This document shows, in pieces, positions 24,401-39,400 of a DNA stretch of 64,000 nt (within the stretch, counting starts at the first letter, position 1; each line of letters starts with the position of its first letter). A program made the position numbers and the translations under genes. Source of the stretch: Epiperipatus broadwayi (taxonomy: Eukaryota > Onychophora > Udeonychophora > Euonychophora > Peripatidae); assembly GCA_028023455.1 (NCBI GenBank), contig JAQFVV010000013.1, positions 7,720,411-7,784,410 of the forward strand. Reading direction: 5' to 3'. Under the pieces are notes generated by a model. The model was not told where the DNA came from. It saw nothing but the letters and a program-made list of their open reading frames with translations, and searched no databases.

Positions 24401-27400
24401 CCTTTTATCTCTACTTAACTACAAAACTATGAGAATGAAATTGAAAACATAAAAAATATTTTCAATCTAAGCTCAATAGCTTACATAGTCATATGGGTCT
24501 GAACTCAGTTCAGCACCCATACCTTTTGGTGTCTTTGGCTCTTTTACAACCATAGCCACCAGTATCCTATGGTTGTAAAAGAGCCAAAGACACCAAAAGG
24601 TATGGGTGCTGAACTGAGTTCAGACCCATATGACTATGTAAGCTATTGAGCTTAGATTGAAAATATTTTTTATGTTTTCAATTTCATTCTCATAGTTTTG
24701 TAGTTAAGTAGAGATAAAAGGTGGTTGCTAGAGGGTTGCATTAGATCCTAAGATCTAGATGCAGTGCTCTCAGATCCAAAGCTCCTCACTGACGATGGCC
24801 ACAAGCCAGAAACTAGTCTGGGGATATTGGATGAGTAGGCATTAGATAGGGATTTTATGCACAAGCCTTCTGGCATCCATTGATTACTCTGTTTAGCACA
24901 GGTGGCAATACTGTATGGAGAGTTTTGCTCTGTTTATCAACAATTAATGTGTTAGTATAGAAAATGTGATCATGTGATGCTTAATGGTTTAACTCTTGAA
25001 TTTATTTATTTTTTTTTTGTAAAATACAAATAAAGTTTGAATTTTTCTAAAATCATTTAACAATTCAAATAGATGCTTTATATAGTTCAACATATAATAC
25101 AAGTAAAATGCCATCATCAGACAAAAATGTATATGTCATTTTGGAATTTTTTTTTTTTTTTTTTAATAAAAGGGATTCTTTAAAAAGTCTTGCAGGCTAT
25201 CAGAACCAGTGCAGTCATTTGTTAGAAGAAGTATCTCATTCACTCTCCCATCTAGATGAATTACATCAACAGTACGTTTTTGTGTCTACTAAAACAGGAT
25301 CACTGCATGAAGCCTGTGAAAAACTCTTGGCTGAACAGGTAATTGTTTTATATGTAACTTTTCTTTAAAAATGACAGTCATATTCTATCTTTTTTTTTTT
25401 TTGATGCATTCATTTTTTTATATATACTTTATATATTTTGGCTTTATTACAATTCATCATCAGCATAATACAATTAAAATGCGTCATGAAAATAAAATAA
25501 TAATAAAAAGCTACTAAAGTTTATTGTATATAATTTGCTGAATTAAAATAAATATATTTTGTTTTGTTTTTTAACTGTAATGATTACTAGTAGTAGATCT
25601 GATATTTTTTTTCTATTTTTAAGTATACTAATTATGAGAGTCTATGATAGAGAAATGAAAATATTAATTAATTCTTTAAATAGATTGAATGAACATTTTA
25701 TTAAACTGTTTAAAAAGATGTTTACAATAGCAACTTTATTGAATTTATCAGATCTTTGTAGGAATGGCTCTTATATTTCACTTTCTAAAGTAGAAAAAAA
25801 AAAAAAACATGCTAATTTTGAGACTTGGAGCCAATTAGTATTTTAATTATAATTTTATAAATTATTGATCAAGTTTATTCTCAGCCTAATAAATATGAGT
25901 TTAACATGGTTTTCTTCTACACAATCGAGTTTTAAAAATGTATACAACAAATCCCTCTGTTGTTCTACTGCTAATATTCGAAAAAATAAATATTTAATAT
26001 ATTTTAGCATATATAAGACTTGTTGTTATTAAAATTTTGCTTATGCTTTTTATTGATAGATATTTATTTATTTATAAGTTTAAAGTCAATTGTTAAACTT
26101 GATCACATTTAAATTTAGGATTGAAATTTATTGTATATTGCGTATTTTCAGTGGTGAATTGTTAATTTATCCATTTAATAAAATAATTTTTAGAATGTAT
26201 GTTAATATTAAATCCTCTAAATGATCTAAGTAAATGAAAATATCCTAGGTATTTTAGTCTTTGTAATTAATGACATTTCAATTTGCATTGAGCTTTACTT
26301 TTTGAATTGAAAGTTTCATTAAGTTCCTATTAGTTTTGGGTTTTTTTTATATGTATTATTTATTTTTTTATATTAGAGAGTAATATAATCAGGATTTAAT
26401 TGTAAATTTTATTAGAACTAAAAGAAATAAAAAAATTATTTTTCACCAAAATTATCATTTGTATTTCAAATAAATGCTCTTTAAAATGTGTTATTTCATC
26501 ACAGTTTTTTAATAAAACATTAGAGATTAGACAAATCTTTCAGAATAGTTTCTACTTTTTTATTACTATTGCAATGAGACAAACATTTAGAATTATATGA
26601 AAGTTCTTTATTTTTAGTTATAAAATATTTTCGCAATGAAATTTTAAAAAAATTTATAATATTTATGAATGTGCATCTATATAAATTTATACAGAATATC
26701 TTGTAATGAACAGCACACACCTAATATCCATTATCAGAGGGCACCAATAGGCCTCTAGCCTAGAAAATGTATAGTTTACCAGTGAGGATACCAGGTATAA
26801 ATGCCTACCACAGCTGAACCATCACACAGATATCTAAAATCACTTCTAGATTATGGTGAGCAGAGATTCTTGGCAAATAGCAATTGCCAGAGCAGACAAC
26901 AGTAAACAAAATGTTGGATAGATCTAAAAGTCAACGAAACAAGGTTTTATTAACAATTTAACAAAGCATAATATACAATTCACTTGTAGCATTTAAATAC
27001 CACAGAGTTCTTTCCTTATGATAGAGTTTGAATATTAATTAACTTCTTTTAAGTAAGTATATAGTGTATTTGATAGCTGGTAGTTTAAATATTAACACTT
27101 CCCTAAAAATTTCACTTATAATAGTATTATATAACCCCTGAAGTTTGATACTGACTTGACAATTTATCCAGATGTGCGCACATATTTATTTCGTACTTGT
27201 ATTAAACAAACAATCAATAATATAGCATCCCTAATCTATTATATGCATGCTATTACAAAAATTAAGCCTATATACTGTGCATTGGATCCAACCACTTAAA
27301 AAATATAGAATGACAATAAATCTTAATTACCCATATTATAAAGCAATAAAATATAACCCTGGGAAGGAAGATCACTTTATCCAACACAAAACATTAACAT

Positions 27401-30400
27401 CCACGAACATCACACATGAAAATAATAAGAAAAAAGAGGGCCAGAATATACAATAATAAATTCATATGGTGGATAAATATCTGGAATTGTTATGTACAAT
27501 GCACATTCATATATATATATTCCTTTAATTTCAGATGTGCGAGATGTAAATAGAGTAAACAATTAAAACTGCTATCAAATCTAAACAGGTTACCAAATGA
27601 TTTATAAATTTATGCACTAGTTGAGCACACACATATAATAATGATTTTAAAATATCTTCAGAGGCATTATTAATTATTAAATAAAAATTATACATAATAT
27701 ATGAGAAAAAATAAAAATCTATCTTTTAAACGTTTCTTTTTTTTAATGTGCGGAAGTGATTTTCTTTCTAATAAAATTTTTTGAGGGGAAAAAGAAGAAA
27801 AAATTAAAATTTGAAAAAACTAAAACTACCTCTACATTGAAATACTTTAAGGATTTAAATATTAATAAACAAAAATAGTTTATAAAACAAATAAATATTT
27901 AAATATAAAATTATATCATTTAACCTATCTATCACTGGCTTGTTGGTAATGCTTTTATAAAATATTTCATAAATAAAAATTTATCTTAAGTCTAAGGTAA
28001 AAGGTGATGAAGAGGATATTATTTCCAGAAAAGTTGAATTTTATAAACATACTTACATGCAAATGGAAGTAATAATTTCCATGCTTTTATTTACTGGTTT
28101 TACTAATCTTGTAGAGAGGTTTGTCCCGAACTTGTGTCTTTAGTATTGAGAAGTGCATTTTGTGAACAGCATATTTGAAGCAGTAGTTGGCCATGTTGAT
28201 GGCTAACTCAGCAAGCAATGTTAGACATTCAATGGCTGTAAGCTACATACGGAAAAGTGAAATTCGTTTTCTGTAGCATTAGCTGCTTATAGTTTTTAAC
28301 GTGACTACTGGTAAAAGTTCTGGTTACAGTAAGCTAAGCAAGCAAAGATAATGATCACAAGATGTAGGCTTGATGACAAATAAAAGCAGTGCGAATTACA
28401 ATTCTGAGCTGGTCTTTTTATATCATTAATTTTTTAATTAACAAGCCAGTGATTACCTATTTACATCTTTTTTTAACTTAGATAAGCCAGTAATTATTTC
28501 CATTCAATAGATTTATCAAAAATGTCTTAATCCGTTAAGCCAATAACTATGGTTTATAGATAACAGACTATTAAAATCAAGAACAAGACTTAATAAAAGA
28601 AAATTGATTTAGTAAGAGTTTTAATTGATTAAAAAAATGAAATAATTAGGAATTAATAAAAGTTTTATAAATTAAGTATTGTTCCTGTAATATCAATTTT
28701 AGCAGATTTATAATAATTTTAGTTACAAAGTTTCTTTTTTTTTTTTTTTTTTTACAATTTATCAAACTAAAATAATCACAGACCTTTATCAATGTGTCCA
28801 CATATATAATACAAACATATTTATAAAAAAAATTAAGTTTGTGCTTTGCCAACTGTGTAATGTTTTAAAATAACTTAGATATTGAGATACAAAAGTTCTA
28901 TTACAATATATATATATATTCTTTTGAATTTTTATGTAGTATATATATATATACAAGTATATAGGAATACACTTAAATGTCTTTAAATCTTTTTTTTAAT
29001 AGACTAAATTGGTAAATACGGCTGAAAATTTAAATAATAAATTATCATATTTTAATGAATTGGAACAAATATCCCAAGTAAGTATTCAAAATTTTTATAT
29101 AAATTGATTTTATATAAGGCAAGGCAATTGTATTTTATTTTGTTATTATTAGAATTTTGGTAGAAATATATATATATTTGAATCGTTGCTTTTTTATAAT
29201 ACAATATTGATTAAATATAAACTAAATTTTAATATAAATAAAATTAACAATATTATAACAATGCCTTTGAATAGAGGATATTGCATATGTCCTGTGGATG
29301 AGTGTATATTTTCAAATTTTTTAGTAATCATAAATATATATGGTTAAAAATGTACAATTCCAAATAATTTTGCTTATTAGAAGTCAAATTTAAAAATAAA
29401 AAAAATGTATAAAGTTAAACAGATTGTACATAGAATGTAAATCTTAACACAGCAATATGTTAAAAGAAAATTAGGAAATAATGAATATTTTATATCAGCA
29501 CATTACTTAGGCTTTGACTGTATTGTATTGATCCAATTGTCATTAATCATGTTTTTTGATTGGATAAAATGTCTAAGTTTGTATTGGGAATAATAGTAAA
29601 TATAATGAGCAGTTCTGTAATTAAATGCTTTTTTTTCCCTATGATATTCAATTTATCTAAATGCTTTATACTTATAATTACATAATACTCACAGAAATTA
29701 GTTTGCTCAATTTTATTTTAATTACCCTTTAAATTTGAAAAATTCAAAATGTAGTCAGTTGATGATTGCCATCGCAATTATAGCAATAACCAAAGCATAA
29801 GAATGAAGGAAAAGAGATGAAGTTTGCTTAATAAAGATTATGTTATGTTTAATTCAATGAAGAATGAAATATTTTGCTGATTTGAACAAAGATAGAAAGA
29901 AGAAAAAACTAGATAACTATGGTTTGAGAATAAAAAATAGAAAAACTGAAAAATATCTGTTTTATAAAAAAGATTTGTCAGATTATTTAAGAGAACAATT
30001 CAATTGGTAGAAAAATTTTAAAAATTACAAATTGATTTAATAGATGATAAAACAAAAATTTAATGAACTTGAAAATAAAAAGAAATTTTATTATTATTCA
30101 ATTTACTATTTTTTGCCCTTTTTCAAGAAATTTTATTTTCTTCTAACTTGTTTTAAATGAACTTGCAGCCTTCATCAGAGATCTGTTAAACATATCTGAT
30201 GAAGAACAAATTACAAGGAAAGAAAATAAAATTATTTGAAAAAGTATTAAAAAAAAACAAGATTTGCCTTTACTGTATGAAAAGAAGTTGATAATAATAT
30301 TTTATTATTATTGTACGAGAGACCAAATTAATGATAGAGTGCACAATAATAAATGGATTTTTAATTGATAAAATAGTTATATATATATATATATAGCTAA

Positions 30401-33400
30401 GAAACCAATTAATTTTTAATTCTAATGCTGTTTGATGTCTATTATTGAATAGTATTCTAAAAGACGAATAATAATTAATATTTGATTGGTTTATTTTAGA
30501 ATGATATTTGAAAAAAAAAATTTATTATAAAGATTTAGGACATAGTTGAATACACAAAAAAGACTAAAGTAGAATTTAGATATAGATAAATAAAAAGATA
30601 AGAGTTAATAAATACATAGGGCACAGTTATTTATTGCTATTACTATTTAGTATTTGTTTTGACAAAATATTAAGTAAATGTTGATTTGAAAATGATAGAA
30701 TTTTCACAAATATTATTAAAAATTGTGCTATACTAATTAAATCTTTCCATCAGCAGTAAAATTACAAGCATATATGTGGTATACAGATAATTGAGAATGA
30801 AAATAAATTATAATAATATTAAGTTTATGAAATTAAATGATAATAGTGAAAACTTAAGCATGTTAATCAGTAAAAAAAAAATGGTAGTAAATTAATACTC
30901 TTAACTATATAAGAAGGAATGCTTGTGATAAAGGGAACAAAAGTTGTTGAATCTTTTAGTGTAACTTGCTAAAAGAAATTTGCCAGTTAAGAAGGAAGAT
31001 AAATAAATAAATAGAAAAGGAATTAAATAAATACTGCTAGGAATAGATAGATTATGTATATAAAATTTAGAAGTAAATTATACATATATAAATGTGTTCA
31101 AAGATAGGAAGGCTATGATTAGAAAGATACTTTTTGGTGAGTTGAAAGAAAAATAGAATATAAAGAAAGAATTATTAAATGATCTATCCTAAATAAGGAA
31201 TAATTATAAAAAATCCTGAAAGTGTGCTCATGATTATTCTTTTTATAAACACTGTTTATTCCTGGAAAGACCTTTATATTTTAGTTTATTATTAGTAATA
31301 GTAGATGCTTTCAAGTTAATGTTAACTCCTGATTAAATGAATAGCATTTTTACAGAATATACCTATTGTCTGCTTAGTTTTTTAACTGGTCACATATTTT
31401 AATTTGAAATAGCATATTTAGAAGAGTATAAAAAGCTTTTTTTAAGACAACTGCTTCACCTAACTAGGAATAAGAAATTGTTACAATATGTAATTAATGG
31501 AATAAATTAATTTTATTACTGTTATCAAGATCTCAAGTTTTGTTACTCTAATATCTGAAATACTTTATGTTCTTTTAAGTAGATGTACTGTGTGAATGAA
31601 ATGTGAAGGGCAACATTTATTAGATTTGCAGCTATACTTTTACTTCCTTATTTGAGTGCACTTGATAGCTATCGAATTTCTAAAATGTACATATATATTA
31701 TTTGCTGCAGCATGTAATATAGTGATTCTTAACAGGAGTCGTAATGCTCCTGAAGGTACTGGAAACTTTTAAAAGCCAATAGGTATTCAGAGATCATTAG
31801 TTATAATATTTGTATAGATGTATATTTTGTTTTATAGTAATTATATAAAAAAAAACTCAAATTTCTGTCCTTTCTCATGCTTTATATAGAGATTATTTAA
31901 ATCACATGTCTTGCGGTGTTTCATGAGTTATGGGAAATAATAGTATTAGGATCACTAAATTAAGCAAATATCGGAAAGAGAGAGTATTGGGTGGGGGAAT
32001 TAAGAAACAATGATCTAATGAAATTCATTTGCTTTAGATAGTTTAGTATTTCAGAGTAAATGTTAACAACAATAGCAAAGACTTTGGTTTGAACATTTTT
32101 TTAGTTGTATAATCTAAAACATAACTATAAATATTGAAAGTTATGTTTTGCTTATTGAATAAAAAAATGTTTCAAAAAAATAATTATTGTAGCAAAGAAA
32201 CTTATATCAGCATTAAATCAATTTATTTTAGCATAGTTATGTAAATCTATTTTTTTATTTTTTATTTAAATAAAATTCACATATAGTAGTAAATCTATAT
32301 AATATGCATTATTAACACATTTATAAAAGATTTTTTAACATATATACTTATTTCACTCATATAATATAAATTTATTTTTAAAAAGTACATTAAAAAAGGT
32401 AACAAAAATAATTAATATAAAGTGGTTAAAAAAAGAAAATCTTTTTTTTTTTCCTCTTGTAAAACTAAAGAACAGCTAAAGCTAAAATTCTTTATATTCC
32501 TTTGTCATTCTTATGACTAATTGGAAAAGATAAATGGTTATATTAATTAGAATTTGTAATAAAATATTTCCTTGGAAATAAATTTCAATTATAATATCAA
32601 ACCTAAGTGATTTTAAAATGATTTCTATTAGTAAAATGTTGACTCTACACAATGACTATTGTTTAAATGGATTTATAATAATTTTTTTCTTGAATTATAA
32701 TAAATTTTACTTTGAATTAATTAAAATATTTAAACTAATTTAATATAAATTTTTTTTTGTTTATATTTTATTTCTTCATGCATTCCTTTGTAAAACAATT
32801 TTGTAAATAATAAAAATCTTATATGTTTTTAATGAAAATCTATTTTATAGCAAATTTGAAAATTATAACTTTACAGAAAAAGATTATATTAGTTATTTGT
32901 GATGCTTTTTGCACTGTTGAGTTATTGTGATCTTAAAATTTAGAAAATAAATTTTTATTTTTTTAGTTTTAATATTTTTATTTAACATTTTTTTTCAATC
33001 ATAACTAACTGAAAACACAGCTATAGAAATAACAGATACAAAGGGGAACTATGTATTTATTTTTGCAAATATTTATTGGTCACTAAAAACATTTTTACAC
33101 ATATCAAGAATGTGAATATATGTATATACACACAAACATGTAAATACAATCTATACAATTTATTTTAAACACTTCATTGTAAAACTTTTTATATATTTAT
33201 CTTTGCAAATATTTATTGGTTGCTAAAAATATTTTTACTTATATCAAGAATGTGAATATACATATATACTAACATGTAAATGCAATCTCTACACTTTATT
33301 TTAAACACTTCATTGCAAAACTTTTGATACAATCTGATGTTTCAACTGTCATGCAGTTGTCTTTAGAACTATAATAATAAATAAAATAGAATAAAATAAA

Positions 33401-36400
33401 ATAATGAATTAAATAAAATAACATAGCAAAATGAAGAAATGAATAAAAAATAAATATAATAAACCAAAATATACAGATTATACCTGTATATTCCTTTCTG
33501 TATATATGTTCATAAATAATAGGCAGTTTAATTGTATTATACTTCTTTTAATAATTACAAGATATTAAAAATATTAAAATTAAATAGCTATTTGAGAGCA
33601 TATATACAGGTAGAAATATACAGATATAATCTGTATATTTTATATTCTGGCTTGCTTTATTTGATTTGGTTTTTATTATATTTATTTTAGTTTATTCATT
33701 TCTTTATTTTGGTTTATTTATTTTATTTTATTTATTTATTTTATTCTGTGTTTTTATTACTGTACAGTCTAAACATCAGATTGTATAAAAAGTAATGTTG
33801 AAAGTAAAATGTATAAATTATATTTATATGAATTAATTTGGCAAAATAAAGGAAATAGATATGATTAAATGATATTTATATACAAACATATGTATTTGTT
33901 TAATAAATAATATAAAAAATCTTTGCAAACTAATCATTGATGTTTAATGTATTTAGAAATTAGGATCTCCTACATTTTCTGTTACAAATGAATCTTTCAT
34001 ACCGATGTTAACAAGGATTGATGAATCAATGTCATATATGAAGAGCAATGTAAGTATTGTTTTAAAAAAACTTATTATTGTAATAAATAAAAATAAATAA
34101 AATTGGTGAAAGATCATTTTAAAATACTATCTGTATGAAAATTTTTACATAAATAGTAATATTTCTATTGTCCTTGATAATGAAGGGTAAGCCTTCGAAA
34201 ACGTTCGGATAATTTATAATTTGTTGATATTTATCTATATATCATATTTTGTTGTTTGAGTTATATTTTGGAATTAATGTGTGTATTTATTTTAACAGAT
34301 TTAAATTTTACATTAATATCTTTACCACACATTTGTTTTTGTTATATATATAATATTTTTATAGATTATTTTAAAGATATTTAAAATTAAAGATCATATC
34401 TGTAGCAGTAATAAAATGTTTCAGAGCTAATACAGCCAGTGGTTTGATCATGCAAATGGAGTTTGAGGGTTTTTTATGTATGTGTAGTCTTATTAAAACA
34501 GGCAAAAACTCACTATACGTATTGCCACACTGCAAACTAGAATAATCAATGGATGTCAGAATGCTTGTGCATAAAATCCCCATCTAGTGCCTACTCATCC
34601 AATATCCCCAAACTAGTTTCTGGCTTGTGGCTTTCATCTGGATCTGAGAGCACTGCACCTAGATCTTAGGATCTAATGCAACCGTCTAGCAGCTACCTTT
34701 TATCTCTAATTAACTAAAAAACTATGAATCTTAAACTGGAAACACCTTAATATTTTCAATCTAAGCCCATCAGCTTATTTAGTCATATAGGGCTGAACTT
34801 AGTTCAGTACCCATACATTTTGTTCAGACCTATATGACTATAAGCTGATGGGCTTGGATTGAAAATATTAAGGTGTTTTCAGTTTAAGACTCATAGTTTT
34901 GTAGTTAAGTAGAGATAAAAGGTGGCTGCTGGAGGATTGCATTAGATCCTAAGATCTAGGTGCAGTGCTCTCAGCCAGAAACTAATTTGGGGATATTGGA
35001 TGAATAGGTACTAGATGGGGATTTTATGCACAAGCCTTCTGGCATCCATTGTATACTCTAGCTTGCAGTGTGGTAATACATATAGTGAGTTTCTGTCTGT
35101 TTTAATAACAGTTATAAGCAAGCATAAGAAATGATGATCGTGTGATATATAGACTTATAATGGATTGTAAAATAAATACAATTTTATAAAAACTTTGATT
35201 AGGTATTGAACACTTCATTGTGCTGCCACTTAACAGGGAAATTTTATTAATACCATCATCAGATAATGTGTTTTTCATTGATTTGGAAAAGAAATTGTAT
35301 CTAATACTAAGATTTGAACTGTATCAAAGACAATAGATTTATTCAACTAACTCATTGTTTGTAAGCATATGCATGATGGCCGACTATGATATGTGAGAAG
35401 TGAATTAAAGGATACTATTTATAATTTTTCAGATGCAAATAAGAAATATTGTCTAAAAGCTATGAACTATGCAAATCACCTATGTTTACTCACTGATAGT
35501 AGATATTAAGATTTATGGAACTGAAAATTAAAACAATTTTGGGATTCTTTGAAAGAAATGTTAAAACCATTCTTCTTCATGAATTTGAAACATGAAAAAT
35601 AATTCATTTAATAAACTCAGAAATTATATTTATTACTTGATTTCTTTATGAAATTTTGAGTGTTGATAATTTGTTGAAATACCAAATGAAGAATATAGAA
35701 CCAACCATCCAAAAATTTTTTTTTACTAAAGATTAGATATCAAAGATAGCATGATGTAAAGAGAATCCCAAAAAATCTTGGATAAATGCAGATAAAGAAG
35801 TTCAGAAACTTATCACAGAATTCTAGTAGTTGGATTGATTAATACTCTTTTCATAAATAAGAGCCCTTTCACGAAGTATTACTTTGATCTGGAAGGATTT
35901 GTCATCAGTTGATGTTTTAAGAATATTTTGATTTGATCAGTTTTACTATTTTTAGTTGAAGCCTAGATTGTTAAAAAATATCATATTGAAAAGTAAAAGC
36001 ATTTGAATGTGATAAAAAGAATTTTGAAAAGAAAAGTATAATAGCAGGGCATTATACGCCTAGTTCTACAATCAGTACTTGCAAAAACTATAAATTTTAT
36101 ACAAAAGAAATTTGATATATTATGAATATATGAAAATTATCAAATGTATTGGAAACAAAATTAGTAGAAAAAGATAAAAGAAAATGAAAGAATGGCTTGA
36201 TGACGTAAATAAAAAAATGGACAAGTCTAAGAACAAAAAATAATACACAATTTAAAAAATCAAGAATATTGATTTTCTCTGGCCTCTCATATCATAGATA
36301 GCATTTAAAGAAGATGAAATTAAAAATTTCTTCTGAATATATCTTACATAATTAGTCATTGCTTTTTGATGTTAATGATCAATTTATTGTTTTTAATATT

Positions 36401-39400
36401 AAAGCTATATATATAAGAGAATCGGCTACTATAATCATTTTACAATGTTAATTTTACAGATATACTCTTTATAGAAAATAGAAAGATATGTGTGAGTATA
36501 TACATTTCCACTAGGGGTAGATCTAGTAATCATTGCAACAGAAGCTATAATACAAATCAATGCCAGGTTTGATCAGTGATAGTAGGGTAGTTGCAACCTT
36601 TTTAATAATGCGTATTCTAACATCTCATATTTATATGTGCATTGTAATCTTCAATAGTTTGATAGTTAGTACTTTTAAGATGCATTATCAATCATGGTTT
36701 ATTTTTGTGTGTGTATACTCACACATACATAGAAGTGTACGCTTACATATTGTAACCATATATTTTAGTATAAAATATATTAATTGATGTAACTAGTATA
36801 AAAATTTCTCTTTCTTCTTTTGGTGATTTGATTGGCTTGAGTTGCACTTTGAACAGATTACTCTCTTATATTATTTTGATAAATTTAAATTTGCCTCTTC
36901 CCATATACTAACTCACATCAAAATGTTTAACTTTTTAAAAATCTGACAACACATTAAAATTTGGTAAAATAGTATTAAAAATAATATTTTGTTTTTATTT
37001 GTTTAAAATGATCTTAAAAATTATTTCTATTAAATTTACAGAACCATTTATTCAGTTAAAATTAATTATTAAAAATAAATACAGTAATTACATATGCGTC
37101 TCAATGTAAAAAGAAAAGAGCGCGAATTTAAGGGAAGATCGTCTGTTAGTTTGCTTTTGGAGGGAGAAAGAAAAGAAAATGGTAAAAGGCAAATGGTGTA
37201 AATTTGATAAGCTTATTTTAAAATAGTTAATAAGTAAACGGATTACCACAAAATTTGCTATAAACGTAAATATAACATAGTGGTAATTAATTATAAGATG
37301 AATTGCTAAATTTAAAAGTCTGTTCAAGTCGGCTGGCCAAGTGGATCGAATCACCGGTAATAATTTCCCAATATTACATTTTTAAAATGTCGGAGCTTCC
37401 CAGTTTAAATTTAAAAGAATTAATTGCAAGAATTTGGTATGTTTTAAAATGTTTATTATTCTACAATTTGGAAAAATTAAATAAGTATTTTAATTACAGA
37501 ATTTTTTATGAATATAAAAATTTGCTTTTTAAAAAAAAAAAAGAAGAAGTTTAAATTCAAGTAAAATGTTAAGTTATCAACATAGTTTAATATTTCCGTA
37601 TCTAATTCTAATAAAAATATAGTATTGATTGATATTTAACTTTACAATGACAGTAATCTATTTGCTAGTTAATTTGTTTAACATTTGGATAATAAATAGT
37701 CTTCAAAGAATTAATCAAAGCTATTTTCTAATTTTATCGTCAGTTGGAATGATTGAATTAATTGCTATAATTAGTATTCCTAGATTTAAGCGTGGATGAA
37801 TAAATATTCGCATGGATGTGATAAACTTGGAACATTTTTAATAGAGAAATGTAGAGATTAATAACTTTTGAAAAACATTTTCATTTAAATTCTGCGTGTC
37901 ATGTTTTTGAAATTGTTTCATGTTTATGTAGCCACGTAAAATCGGTAATCTAATAGTGATTATAATAACAAATACAAACGGATAAAATTGCATGTATGGA
38001 ATTCAACTAAAGATATAGCTATTGCTTCGTATATTTATTGTTCGACGCATCGTACATGGATTCCACGGATCCTATTTGGAATTATAAAATGCTATACAAT
38101 CCAATTTGTGATACACGCACCTGCTATAATTCATGTAGTGAACTATAAAATGCTATACAGTTAATTTATATCACACACACACCTGTTAAATTTTATGTAT
38201 TTGATGAATAATGTATTATTTAATTTTATCGTTATATGAACTTGCATGTGAAGTTCATAAGTTATATTTATTAAGTTTAAATTAATAGGGGTTGAATAAA
38301 ATATTTATTCAAGAGAATAGCGCTCGCGAAAAAGCTTGAAAAGTATTAAATGAATTCATGAGATATATCAATCTTTGTGAGATATTTTGTGAGTCTTTCC
38401 AGATTTATATTCCTATACTAATATTACTTATATTATATTACATATGTTTTATTTTAAGCAAGATAAGTTAGTACATTAGTTGTCCTGATTAGTGTAACAT
38501 TTTATTATGCAAGAACCCACATTTGCTAAAGTGTTAGTGTTATTCTGAATGGTCAGAATAATTGAGGAGGATGATTTTGCACTTTAATGTGAAGTAAATA
38601 GTAATGTTGTTTTAGAATGTTAAAAGGCATTAATCTGTGCTGGTGGTTAATCCGCAGATTATTTAATTGCCAATTTTGTATTTTACACTCATTCCTGCGC
38701 TGGTGGTTAATCCGCGGAATGGTGTACTTGTACTTATTGCTTTATGATGGTGTATAAATCCACCAAAGTGTTTAGTGTTATTTAATTCCTACGTGTAGAT
38801 GAATACATCCACAGGAATATGTTTTGCTTCACAGATATAAGTTGGGCAAAGTATTTTAGTTGATCTGCTAAATCATCTTCTTTCAAGTGTAAGTAGAATT
38901 TATAAGTTAGATTATTAAATTGTAGCAGGACACTCTATTCAAGTTACTTCATGATAATTAACTGTTGGTTGATTATTATTTACCGGAATGTAAGTTTACA
39001 TTTTCACTTTATTTAATGATTACATTATAGCTAAATCCTACAGACATAATATTATTTATTATATGATTATAAGTTTACGGTAGGGATTTATTGAATCTGG
39101 AAATGACGTTAAATATTTCATGAGTTTGATGCTGAATTTCGTATAATCTCCTCAATATTCATTATATTAGATTGAAATAAGGTATGATTAGATTTTAAAA
39201 CTGTACCTATGAGATGTTATTGAAGAAAGTCAATGGAATTATCATTTATTTATTTTATTTGTTTATTTATGTCTTTAATTATAACATTGGAATTAATTAC
39301 TTATTATTCATAAATTTGTCAATAAAAGTTGATTTATAATTAAACTTACTGTGCCGTTGCTATGTGTCATTCATAAAATCAGAAATCATAAACTTTGGAT

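Larger units (their letters stand above)
24188..24989. mobile_element. Hammerhead-ribozyme foldback element with a 15-bp target-site duplication
   Basis: Arms of ~370 bp (24187-24555 and 24567-24935) are near-perfect inverted copies around an 11-bp spacer. The right arm is followed by a ~54-bp tail containing gtgatcatgtgatgcttaat. The 15-mer taactcttgaattta lies at 24173-24187 and again at 24990-25004, bounding arms plus tail as one insertion. A duplication that long fits target-primed retrotransposition. Each arm contains an intact hammerhead motif, one per strand. No coding capacity. Related copies in this window occur near 6.5, 34.5, 43.4, 50.7 and 58.1 kb. Nearest known classes are Penelope-like elements and animal retrozymes. 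Confidence 0.88.

Noticed and set aside
25189-25195. Strong acceptor cttgcag inside COG3 exon B
   Set aside because: Using it breaks the reading frame with exon A and removes residues that align with the family.
25559-25846. 95-codon frame in COG3 intron B-C
   Set aside because: Low-complexity AT-rich translation, no splice context, no family resemblance.
30170-30245. Hammerhead in the 30.1-kb foldback (contains ctgatgaag)
   Set aside because: No GAAA plus NUH at the required positions and no helix I partner.
37325-37370. tRNA-like words (tggccaagtgg, ggatcgaatc)
   Set aside because: The A- and B-box-like words are only a few bases apart, so no tRNA or functional Pol III promoter can form.
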